Assembly: GCA_009776995.1 (NCBI GenBank)
Contig: WRMR01000085.1
Span: 1-12,806 of the forward strand
Origin: Planctomycetaceae bacterium
Lineage (GTDB): Bacteria > Planctomycetota > Planctomycetia > Pirellulales > Thermoguttaceae
Length of the DNA: 12,806 nt
Reading direction: 5' to 3'
A program made the position numbers and the translations under genes. Of the stretch, positions 5,720-12,423 are shown one piece after another. The number at the start of each line of letters is the position of its first letter. Position 1 is the first letter of the stretch. Under the pieces are notes generated by a model. The model ran no database searches. It was not told the origin of the DNA and saw only the letters and a list, made by a program, of their open reading frames with translations.

Positions 5720-6688
5720 TTATGTTTCAGCACGATTGGCATCAACGAACTGGATTGCCCGGTCGAGGTGTTGCGCAATTTCCAGCGGTTTTGCCTGGGA
5801 CGGAAAACCTGCTTGCTTGTGATAGTCGTGATCCAGTTCCCACGACACCGGGTTTTCCTTGCGTGGCTGTTTGTCCCATCCGGTCGTTACCAAAGGAATG
5901 TAGCGGATATCGGCCTCCGCAGCTCGACGCCAGTTGTTTTCAACACACTGCACCAATTCGGCGAATGTGTCAACCTGTGACCCGTCAGCATAAGCGGAAA
6001 CAGCATCAAAACCTTTCGTCTTTTCCCTCCGATAATCCTCTGGTGGATTCCATCCGAGGTAAACGTAATACGGATTCAGTCTTTCTGTGGCGATGGCTTC
6101 GCGCAACTCCTGGAACCGCTCGGTGTGACTCGTGAAATAGTAAACGAGCGGTTGCCCGGTCGCTGTTTTTTGATACCCCGGCTCTTTCAACAACGCAATG
6201 GCTCGATCCCGCTCCTTTGGCCAATCCCTGGCACTCACACCAATGTTGTTGTGCAGAATCACACAAAAATTGAGTTGATCGCGTATCTCGCTGTCGAGAT
6301 GCCGACGAAGCGGACGGCTCATGGCGTCCGCTTCCGGGTACATAACGTAAGCCCAATAATCAAGGCCGGCATCGGCGGCGAAGCGAATCTCCCGGTCAAC
6401 CGTTTCTTGCGTGTCACCATGAATACGAACATGGTCGTCGTCGAGAACCTCCGCGAACCACGGAAGCCGGTCACGATATTTATTTGGCCCCAACGTTCGT
6501 TCGACCTGAGCGGTCACGCCGCCGCCCGACCAGGCATCCCATCGAATCGCCCCAACAACCGGTCGCTTAACGGCAGATGATGGCTCCGCACCGGACAACA
6601 TACCGGCAAACACCAACGCAAAAAAAACGAACGACAACACAATGCGCCCATGCTCACACAACAATTGATCCCACCCAGAACGCTTCAT
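5720..6688 (-). CDS. Secreted GH99-like (WbsX-type) protein, C-terminus apparently truncated
   Basis: The 322-residue product starts with a long charged n-region, a hydrophobic core at residues 15 to 31 and a likely signal peptidase site after SGA34. The mature part resembles the GH99-like domain found in WbsX-type and planctomycete exported proteins: VVGAIRWDAWSG, an AADAGLDYWAYVMYPEAD stretch (104 to 121), FCVILHNNIG (141 to 150) and PLVTTGWDKQPR. The frame ends at FVDANRAET; relatives normally continue into a strand like AVLIYAWNE-F-DEGGW, which is absent in any frame downstream to 5600. So the gene lost its last segment or is a shortened variant. Start ATG 6688 follows AAGGAA by seven bases. 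Inferred role: outer-envelope or secreted glycan processing; substrate unknown, catalytic competence doubtful. Confidence 0.72.
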   Translation of the reverse strand: MKRSGWDQLLCEHGRIVLSFVFFALVFAGMLSGAEPSSAVKRPVVGAIRWDAWSGGGVTAQVERTLGPNKYRDRLPWFAEVLDDDHVRIHGDTQETVDREIRFAADAGLDYWAYVMYPEADAMSRPLRRHLDSEIRDQLNFCVILHNNIGVSARDWPKERDRAIALLKEPGYQKTATGQPLVYYFTSHTERFQELREAIATERLNPYYVYLGWNPPEDYRREKTKGFDAVSAYADGSQVDTFAELVQCVENNWRRAAEADIRYIPLVTTGWDKQPRKENPVSWELDHDYHKQAGFPSQAKPLEIAQHLDRAIQFVDANRAET

Positions 6689-6772
6689 TTGAATTCCTTT
6701 CGATATTTTACGGACACCTTAAATAATTCCCGTTTTTTGCTAACCCCACGATGAATATCATAAAACGTTGGT

Positions 6773-6801
6773 TTGATTTTACCATCATTTCGTGATATGA
6801 T
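6773..6801 (+). promoter_or_regulatory. Sigma70-type promoter of the esterase operon
   Basis: TTGATT at 6773-6778 and TATGAT at 6796-6801 are separated by exactly 17 bases, matching the consensus boxes at four and five of six positions. Transcription would begin near 6808, leaving a leader of about 78 bases before ATG 6886. It lies in the 197-base divergent spacer between the GH99-like and esterase genes. Confidence 0.55.
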
Positions 6802-6885
6802 AAGGTGATACGAAAGATTGAAACCCAACCGCAGAGTTTAGCGAATTCGGCATTCGTTGATCCTTGCAGCAGAAAGAAATATCCC

Positions 6886-7767
6886 ATGAAAACCAGAGTC
6901 CTTTCAATGATCGGAAACTTCCTGATCGTCTCGATTTGTTGGACGGTTTATCCCATAGCGATGGCCGCCGATGGCGAGCCCGTCGTTCACGCGAATATTT
7001 CGTACTACTCCGAGGCTGTGCTTGCCAATGCGGACGACTACCAGAAATCGCAATGCCGGCTTGATGTTTTTGCACCGACTGATACCGAAAAACTTCCGGT
7101 GCTTGTCTGGTTTCACGGTGGCGGGCTGACCGGTGGTCAAAAGGATGTCCCAAAATTTCTCAAAACCGAGCATACCATTCTCATTGCCGTTGGTTATCGA
7201 CTTTCGCCGAACGCCGAGTTTCCTGAATTTCTCGAAGACGCAGCGGCTGCGACGGCATGGGCATTTGCCAACATCGAACGTTACGGCGGTGATGCGAAGC
7301 GTATCTTTGTTGGCGGTCACAGTGCAGGCGGTTATTTGTCCGCGAAGATCGGCATGGACGCGCGTTGGCTCAAACCGCACCAACTCACGCCCAATGATCT
7401 TGCCGGTCTGGTCTTGCTCAGTGCCCAGGTCACGACGCATTTTCATGTCAAGGAAATGCTGCAATATCCCGGCCATCGGCTCTTGCCGGTCATTGACGAG
7501 AACGCTCCGCTGCACCACGTTTCGCCGGAACTGCCGCCGATCATCCTTGTTCTCGGCGACCGCAAAATCGAATGGCCGGTGCGTGTCGAGGAAAATGAAT
7601 TGATGGCCGCGACGCTGCAAAAGATGGGGCATCCTCATGTCGAGTTTCACGAAAACCCCGACCGTGATCATGGCCTGAGTATTAACGGTGACTATGCCCC
7701 GGAAGTCGCAACACAAGTCCGCGATTTCCTGATCCGGTTCGGTAATATGCTTCACGACAAGGAATGA
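6886..7767 (+). CDS. Secreted alpha/beta-hydrolase (acetyl-esterase/lipase type)
   Basis: A 293-residue serine hydrolase. Residues 1 to 28 form a signal peptide (basic start, hydrophobic FLIVSICWTVYPIAMA, site after AMA). The oxyanion-hole motif HGGG is at 77 to 80, the nucleophile motif GHSAGG puts Ser146 in place, and the likely acid and base are Asp225 in LGDRK and His262 in DRDHG. This is the BD-FAE/hormone-sensitive-lipase-like exported esterase group, which removes acyl groups from glycans or small esters in the periplasm. I chose ATG 6886 over the in-frame ATG 6805 because it starts the signal peptide; the purine-rich AGAAAGAAA upstream is a weak binding site. The flavin reductase gene begins three bases after its stop, so they share a transcript. 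Confidence 0.87.
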   Translation: MKTRVLSMIGNFLIVSICWTVYPIAMAADGEPVVHANISYYSEAVLANADDYQKSQCRLDVFAPTDTEKLPVLVWFHGGGLTGGQKDVPKFLKTEHTILIAVGYRLSPNAEFPEFLEDAAAATAWAFANIERYGGDAKRIFVGGHSAGGYLSAKIGMDARWLKPHQLTPNDLAGLVLLSAQVTTHFHVKEMLQYPGHRLLPVIDENAPLHHVSPELPPIILVLGDRKIEWPVRVEENELMAATLQKMGHPHVEFHENPDRDHGLSINGDYAPEVATQVRDFLIRFGNMLHDKE

Positions 7768-7770
7768 ACA

Positions 7771-8367
7771 ATGATGGCAAAGAGAGCATCATCCCGCAAA
7801 CCAGAAGATACCGCCCTCCCGATGCGTGATTTCCCGCTCAATCGGGCGTTCACGTTCTTTGAGCCGGGGCCGGTCTTGTTGGTTGTCACGTCGATCAACG
7901 GTCGGCACAACGTCATGACGGCAAGTTGGACAACATTGCTTGGTTTCACACCGATCATCGGTATCTCTCTTGGGCCGTGGAATCACAGCTACAACACGCT
8001 ATTCGAAACCGGCGAATGCGTCCTTTCCATTCCGACGGTGGACATGATGGAGGCGGTGGTTGACATTGGCAACTGCTCTGGCGGGGACATCGACAAGTTC
8101 AAGTATTTTCACTTGACGCCTTTGCAAGGACAAAAGGTCGCGACACCGTTGGTTGCCGAAAGTCTGGCCAACGTCGAGTGTATTGTCCGCGAAAAGCCGG
8201 GCAATAACGGCTTGCACCTTTTCATTCTTGAAGGCGTCAAGGCGTGGCACAATCCCGACCGTGAGGAAAAACGTACCTTTCACGCCAAAGGTGATGGCAC
8301 ATTTATCATCGATGGCGAAACCGTCAACCTTCGCCACAAAATGACGAAATGGGAAGACTGTATTTGA
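7771..8367 (+). CDS. Flavin reductase-like protein (FMN-binding split barrel)
   Basis: A 198-residue cytoplasmic protein of the flavin reductase/flavoredoxin family. Family-like features are GPVLLVVTSINGRHNVMTASWTT (residues about 33 to 55, the FMN-phosphate-binding region with the MTASW motif), GISLGPWNHSYNTLFETGECVLSIP, and a C-terminal HAKGDGTFIIDGE. Such proteins bind FMN and reduce it or pass electrons with NAD(P)H or a partner redox protein. Start: ATGATG at 7771 with AAGGA seven bases upstream, located in the end of the esterase gene. It is coupled to both neighbours: three bases after the esterase, one base before the zinc-ribbon ORF. No signal peptide. Family call is firm; physiological electron donor and acceptor are unknown. 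Confidence 0.87.
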   Translation: MMAKRASSRKPEDTALPMRDFPLNRAFTFFEPGPVLLVVTSINGRHNVMTASWTTLLGFTPIIGISLGPWNHSYNTLFETGECVLSIPTVDMMEAVVDIGNCSGGDIDKFKYFHLTPLQGQKVATPLVAESLANVECIVREKPGNNGLHLFILEGVKAWHNPDREEKRTFHAKGDGTFIIDGETVNLRHKMTKWEDCI

Positions 8368-8368
8368 G

Positions 8369-8605
8369 ATGGCCAAAAAGAAGAAAGCGACAAAGAAAAA
8401 GGCCGCCCGCAAGCATCCCTGTAAAAACAGCAAGGCCGATAGACGCAAGCGGAGCAAGAAGAAACGGCCTTGCCAGATGTGCAACGGCACAGGGATTGTC
8501 GTTGAGGAGTGTCTCAACTGCATGGGACATCGTTGTGAGGAATGTGGCCGGTGCGGCTACGTGGCAATGAATTGTGATAGTTGCAATCAACCCCCAGTTC
8601 GCTAA
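8369..8605 (+). CDS. Basic, cysteine-rich zinc-ribbon protein (78 aa)
   Basis: The first 33 residues contain 19 Lys or Arg; the rest carries ten cysteines including C18, with CxxC pairs at 35/38 (CQMCNGTG), 48/51 (CLNC), 56/59/62 (CEECGRC) and 69/72 (CDSC). CQMCNGTG is the sequence type of the DnaJ central zinc domain, so the protein probably binds two zinc ions; no J domain is present. The basic tail suggests nucleic-acid or acidic-surface contact. ATG 8369 is one base after the TGA of the flavin reductase, with no good binding site of its own, so translation is probably coupled. The stop lies inside a perfect hairpin. Function is not known; redox partnership with the flavin protein is only suggested by the operon. 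Confidence 0.7.
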   Translation: MAKKKKATKKKAARKHPCKNSKADRRKRSKKKRPCQMCNGTGIVVEECLNCMGHRCEECGRCGYVAMNCDSCNQPPVR

Positions 8606-8621
8606 CCACACGGTTAGCGAA
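8598..8621. terminator. Perfect 10-bp hairpin between convergent genes
   Basis: TTCGCTAACC at 8598-8607 and GGTTAGCGAA at 8612-8621 are perfect complements with an ACAC loop. The TAA stop of the zinc-ribbon gene (8603-8605) is inside the left arm. The next gene, on the minus strand, ends at 8660, so the hairpin sits between convergent genes and could act on both transcripts. Neither side has a T-run, so it is not a standard intrinsic terminator. Confidence 0.55.
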
Positions 8622-8659
8622 GATGGGATTCAAAACGCCAATCAAGTTGGCTCCTCACA

Positions 8660-9223
8660 TTATCCGATGAACAATCCTGTGGCCAGCGGGTTCGACCATT
8701 CGGCGAAAATTTCGTCGACGATTTTGGTTTCCAGCGATGATTTCACCTGGAATTTTCTGGCAACAAAACCGGCCTTGCCTCTGGCACCTTGCGTGACGAT
8801 GATTTCCGCAAGGCCGTCGCCGTCCGTGTCGCGGACAACGAGGTTGACCGCAACATTATTCCCTTCCGTCGGGCCGAATGCCTGAAAACCGGCAACGTGT
8901 TCCGATACGTTTTGCGGTGCAAGCGTGTAAATATCGACCCAGGATTGCCCGGCGTTTCTCGATGCAATCACCAGTTCGTTGAATCCGTCGCCGGTAAGAT
9001 CGCCGACTGCAACGTTGACACCACCAAGAACATCCGGTCGCACGGACTTCACTTCGCGAATGGCGGTGTGAGTGGGATGATCACCTGGGTGATGGGACAG
9101 TTGGACACAACGATCAAAACCGGACGAGGCACCGCGAAAAAACTCCGCGACCTCCTGCGCCGACTCGGACTCGCACCAGTTCAATGACTCAACCGTTTTC
9201 AAGCGTTTCAACATGGCTTGCAT
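8660..9223 (-). pseudogene. FG-GAP/VCBS repeat fragment
   Basis: Residues 68 to 187 of this frame carry two FG-GAP-type calcium loops: VAVGDLTGDGFNELVIAS (about 71 to 88) and VVRDTDGDGLAEIIVTQGA (129 to 147), each DxDGDG-like, followed by an ATGLFIG end. FG-GAP proteins in this kind of genome are normally large and exported with seven blades; this has two repeats, no signal peptide and no plausible ribosome binding site at ATG 9223 or 9214. Residues 1 to 60 do not look like the family and overlap a larE fragment in another frame. I read it as the C-terminal remnant of a larger surface or secreted protein joined to unrelated DNA. A short functional ORF cannot be ruled out. Confidence 0.55.
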
Positions 9224-9401
9224 ACCATGTTTGTAAGGTCAAAATGGATGTTTGCAAAAGTTTAGTTTCACCGTACGGAAAACGAGATGACAGGCAGGCA
9301 AAAGATTGCTTGTCCCAAGTGGATAAACCCATTTCCTTTGATAAAATCCGGATGTCATCTTTGGTCAGTTCCGCATAACGGAGAGGACTTTTAATACCTT
9401 G
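9189..9401 (-). pseudogene. larE: Internal fragment of larE (ATP-dependent sulfur transferase)
   Basis: A minus-strand frame with no start codon, open from after the TAA at about 9402 to TGA at 9189. Its first 44 codons read QGIKSPLRYAELTKDDIR, then ILSKEMGLSTWDKQSFACL and SSRFPYGE. This is the centre of LarE, the enzyme that sacrifices a cysteine sulfur in making the nickel-pincer cofactor; the ACLSSRFPYG stretch holds the family's cysteine in the expected place (9296-9294 region). Everything before (the ATP-pyrophosphatase N-terminal half with SGGxDS) and after (C-terminal half) is missing. Similarity ends near 9265; downstream codons are unrelated. Its 5' end overlaps the last codons of the methyltransferase gene. 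The identification is by memory of LarE motifs and is strong. Confidence 0.75.
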
Positions 9402-10419
9402 TTAGGCCGGGGTTGGAATTGTATTCAGCAAGCGCATCGAAAAATGCCTGTACATTTTCCATCGGTGTTCCGGGCGGAATATCACAACCGGAAGAAAGGA
9501 CAAAGTTCGGGTAACTGCGCGTTACTTCGAGCAACTCCGAGGCCGCTTTGAACATTTCGTCCGCTGTTCCCAAACGGAAGAGGACGGTCGGGTCAAGATT
9601 GCCCATGACCGGAATGGATGGCGGAACCTGATCTAAAATCGTTCGTATGTCAACCGCGTTGCCGACATGAATCGCCGAACAGCCAGTCGAAAGTAATTCA
9701 TTCACCATTTTTTCCGTTTTGCCACAGTTATGTAATACGAAGGCAAACGACTCGTCTTTGACCACTTCGACGATTTGCTTGATGTAATTGGCTGAAAATT
9801 CCTGACACATTTTCGCCGAAATCAATCCGGCGGCAGGTTCGGCCATGACGAGGCCGTGACATCCTGCCGCCTTGAATGCTTTGGCGTATTCGATCAAAAA
9901 TCGCGTGGCTTTTTCGAGCAAAGCATGGACGGTTTCCGGCTCCGTCGCCGTCATGAGCATCATCGCACTCATGTCGAGCAATCGGCCTGACAGCGAAAAG
10001 GGTCCGATCAGTCCGCCGAGCGTCGGGCGGTCGGTGATTTGCTCTGCGCACATTTTCGCGGCATGAAGTGTTTCAGTGGTTCGTGCCGCTCCGACTTCAG
10101 GGATTGCAAGGCAATCAATTTCGTTCTGGCCGCGGACGATTTCATGGATGACGGTTGGATTTTCCACATCGCTGAATGTCAGTGAAGCACCGAATGCTTC
10201 AGCTTCGACGGACAAGTCCATCATGGTCAACGCGGCTGCCATGTCGGGAAGTTGCTCGGTCAAAGCGCGAACCACACGAAATTGCAACTCGCCCGATTGA
10301 AAAACATCAATCGGAGCGGCACCAATCAAAGGGATGCCGGGACTCGTCAAAATCGGCATTGCGAAGCGTTTTTTCCCGGAAATCAACCCGGAAAGCCATT
10401 CGTTCATATTGCGTTTCAT
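9391..10419 (-). CDS. Uroporphyrinogen decarboxylase-family (MtaA/CmuA-like) methyltransferase
   Basis: A 342-residue TIM-barrel protein of the URO-D superfamily, closer to corrinoid:thiol methyltransferases (MtaA, CmuA) than to HemE. The zinc ligands expected of MtaA-type enzymes are visible: His230 and Cys232 in LHNCGK and Cys312 in SSGCDIPPGTPMEN. Glu194 in MAEP is another conserved barrel residue. HemE-specific N-terminal arginine motifs are lacking. It likely moves a methyl group between a corrinoid protein and a thiol; no corrinoid protein gene is visible. ATG 10419 follows AGAGGA by six bases. It starts 54 bases after nadA ends. The last residues, NPGLTRY, overlap the larE remnant and may be a newly acquired tail. 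Confidence 0.82.
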   Translation of the reverse strand: MKRNMNEWLSGLISGKKRFAMPILTSPGIPLIGAAPIDVFQSGELQFRVVRALTEQLPDMAAALTMMDLSVEAEAFGASLTFSDVENPTVIHEIVRGQNEIDCLAIPEVGAARTTETLHAAKMCAEQITDRPTLGGLIGPFSLSGRLLDMSAMMLMTATEPETVHALLEKATRFLIEYAKAFKAAGCHGLVMAEPAAGLISAKMCQEFSANYIKQIVEVVKDESFAFVLHNCGKTEKMVNELLSTGCSAIHVGNAVDIRTILDQVPPSIPVMGNLDPTVLFRLGTADEMFKAASELLEVTRSYPNFVLSSGCDIPPGTPMENVQAFFDALAEYNSNPGLTRY

Positions 10420-10473
10420 GGTTATCCTCTGTCAGGCAGTAATGGTTATGGCGACATATCAATGACACATTCA

Positions 10474-11391
10474 TCAGGCACTCAACTCGATCATTTTATC
10501 AATACACACTCTTGCTTCGGTGATGGTCGTTTCGTCCAACGTAATTTCCTCGCCACCGTTGCCGTCAAGACAATTCAAAACATCAACGAGTGTGGTTATC
10601 TTCATATTGGGGCAAAGGAATTTTTGCGACAAAAGGTAAAACCGCTTGTCGGTGCAGCGGTATTGTAAATTTTCCACAATGCTCATTTCCGTTCCTATGA
10701 TGAAATCCCCATGCTCTGAATTGGCTGCATACTCCATAATGGCAGTGGTCGAGCCGACAAAATCGGCAAGACACACAACGTTCGGCACACATTCGGGATG
10801 AACGAGCAACAAAGCATCAGGATGAGCCGCCTTTGCTTTATTGACATCATCTGTGGTCACCATCGCATGAACGGGACACCCGCCCTGGAGCAATTTAATG
10901 TTTTTGTGGGGCAGTTGTCCTGCGACATAAGCACCCAAACTGCAATCAGGAAGAAACAAGATATTATTATTGGGAATTTTATCGACAATTCTGACGGCAG
11001 AGGAAGAAGTAACGCACACATCGCAGATCGTTTTGAGTTCAGCGGTCGTGTTGATATATGCGACGACGGTATAATCCGGATTTCGATCTTTCACGGTTTG
11101 GACCATGTCTTTGCCCATCTGCTCTGCCATAGGGCATCCCGCCCCCGGATTAGCGAGTATCACCGTCTTGTCCGGTGACAGAATTTTCACGGTTTCCGCC
11201 ATGAAACGAACGCCGCACATGACAACTGTTTTTTGATCGACTTGACCGGCAGCGATGCTTAATTGAAATGAATCCCCTGTAAAATCGGCAATTTCAATGA
11301 TCTCTTTTGCCTGGTAGCTGTGCGCCAGAATACAAACATCCTTTTCACATTTCAACTGCAATATCTTGTCTTGTACATCTTTTATCGTCAT
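10474..11391 (-). CDS. nadA: Quinolinate synthase
   Basis: NadA condenses iminoaspartate with dihydroxyacetone phosphate to quinolinate, the first committed precursor of NAD, in the cytoplasm. The 305-residue protein has the family blocks: AHSYQAKEI (23 to 31), CGVRFMAET (59 to 67), ANPGAGCPMAEQM (80 to 92), HPECVPNV (198 to 205), GTEMSIVENL (233 to 242) and CPNMKITTL (260 to 268). Cys59, Cys201 and Cys260 fit the three ligands of the oxygen-sensitive 4Fe-4S cluster. Length is usual for NadA. ATG 11391 follows GAGGAG by eight bases. It lies 46 bases after cysE and 54 before the methyltransferase gene. No nadB or nadC is in the window, so the iminoaspartate source is elsewhere. Confidence 0.95.
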   Translation of the reverse strand: MTIKDVQDKILQLKCEKDVCILAHSYQAKEIIEIADFTGDSFQLSIAAGQVDQKTVVMCGVRFMAETVKILSPDKTVILANPGAGCPMAEQMGKDMVQTVKDRNPDYTVVAYINTTAELKTICDVCVTSSSAVRIVDKIPNNNILFLPDCSLGAYVAGQLPHKNIKLLQGGCPVHAMVTTDDVNKAKAAHPDALLLVHPECVPNVVCLADFVGSTTAIMEYAANSEHGDFIIGTEMSIVENLQYRCTDKRFYLLSQKFLCPNMKITTLVDVLNCLDGNGGEEITLDETTITEARVCIDKMIELSA

Positions 11392-11437
11392 GGCTGTACT
11401 CCTCGCAAATGAATAAGAGAGTTACGCTGCATTGATT

Positions 11438-12280
11438 TTAAGTGCCCTTAACCGTGGTGTTGTGTGGCACGGATTTTGTAATAAACACATTCCCACCGAT
11501 GGTCGAATTCTTTCCAATAACGGTTTCGCCGCCAAGGATCGTCGCCCCGGAATAGATGGTGACATGATCTTCGATCGTGGGATGCCTTCTTATTCCGGCA
11601 AGTTTTTGACCGCTTTTTGTGGAAAGTGCCCCCAATGTCACTCCTTGATAAAGTTTTACATGGTTACCGATGACGGCTGTTTCACCGATCACAACCCCCG
11701 TGCCATGATCAATGAAAAAATACTCCCCGATTTCAGCACCGGGGTGAATGTCGATACCTGTGACGCGGTGAGCATATTCGCTCATCATCCTTGGAATGAA
11801 GTGAACATCCTCCAGGAACAAAAAGTGTGCGACCCGATAGGCAAAAATGGCAAAAAATCCGGGATATGTCAGTATCACCTCATCAATGCCTTTCGCGGCG
11901 GGGTCGCCTTCAAAACCCGCTTTTGCGTCTTTATGCAAAAGTTGCTGGATGCTGACAAGTTGTTCGAGTAATTTCAAGGAGATTTCACTTGCCGGACGAG
12001 GTGCTTTTCCACCATCATTTTGTTTCAACAGTGCCGTTTTAATTTCCCTTGACAACGATTGATGTATGTCCGCAAGCAATGACTGAAGCCATATTTCCGG
12101 TGGCTTTGATTCCAATGCCTCATTGAAATAACTTGGAAAAATCGCCTTTCTTATCAGCAGTATCGTGTTGACAATTTGATCGACATTGGGATAAGCCGCA
12201 GAATTGCCATTTTCGGCAACCTCGTGATAGTGTCCCAATAAATCCGATGATATTCTTGAAAGTTTATTGCTAATGTCCAT
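11438..12280 (-). CDS. cysE: Serine O-acetyltransferase (CysE/EpsC type)
   Basis: CysE acetylates serine with acetyl-CoA to O-acetylserine, the carbon skeleton for cysteine. The 280-residue protein has a helical N-terminal domain of about 150 residues, longer than in Bacillus-type enzymes, then a left-handed beta helix of hexapeptide repeats from about 172: GIDIHPGAEIGEYFFIDHGT, GVVIGETAVIG, GVTLGAL, GATILGGETVIGKNSTIGGN. His192 in the DHGTG motif and Asp191 are the catalytic pair. The product ends KSVPHNTTVKGT, without the extended C-terminal tail that binds cysteine or CysK in many homologues. ATG 12280 lacks a clear binding site. It lies 46 bases before nadA and 143 after a patB-like gene, another sulfur-amino-acid gene. 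Confidence 0.93.
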   Translation of the reverse strand: MDISNKLSRISSDLLGHYHEVAENGNSAAYPNVDQIVNTILLIRKAIFPSYFNEALESKPPEIWLQSLLADIHQSLSREIKTALLKQNDGGKAPRPASEISLKLLEQLVSIQQLLHKDAKAGFEGDPAAKGIDEVILTYPGFFAIFAYRVAHFLFLEDVHFIPRMMSEYAHRVTGIDIHPGAEIGEYFFIDHGTGVVIGETAVIGNHVKLYQGVTLGALSTKSGQKLAGIRRHPTIEDHVTIYSGATILGGETVIGKNSTIGGNVFITKSVPHNTTVKGT

Positions 12281-12423
12281 GATAAATGATTAACAAAAGT
12301 GTAACCCTGCTATTCCATGCATTAAGACTTTCGCCGGAAAATCTGATGCCGGTTGTTCGTGCTGATGAAAAGACACTATCGCCCAATCAATGCAATATCG
12401 GCACATGACTTTTAGGCGAAAAC

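Noticed and set aside
6904..7755. Minus-strand frame of 283 codons opposite the esterase
   Set aside because: The plus strand carries a signal peptide and full catalytic triad; the minus frame is a mirror of codon bias.
7999..8523. Minus-strand frame of 174 codons with a Phe/Leu-rich hydrophobic stretch, resembling a membrane protein
   Set aside because: The hydrophobic run is the antisense of the Lys-rich start of the zinc-ribbon gene; the flavin reductase explains the rest.
11432..11971. Plus-strand frame of 179 codons opposite cysE
   Set aside because: Antisense to clear hexapeptide repeats of the serine acetyltransferase.
12290..12423. Short minus-strand frame with three Cys between patB-like gene and cysE
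   Set aside because: No binding site, no known motif; more likely an untranslated spacer.
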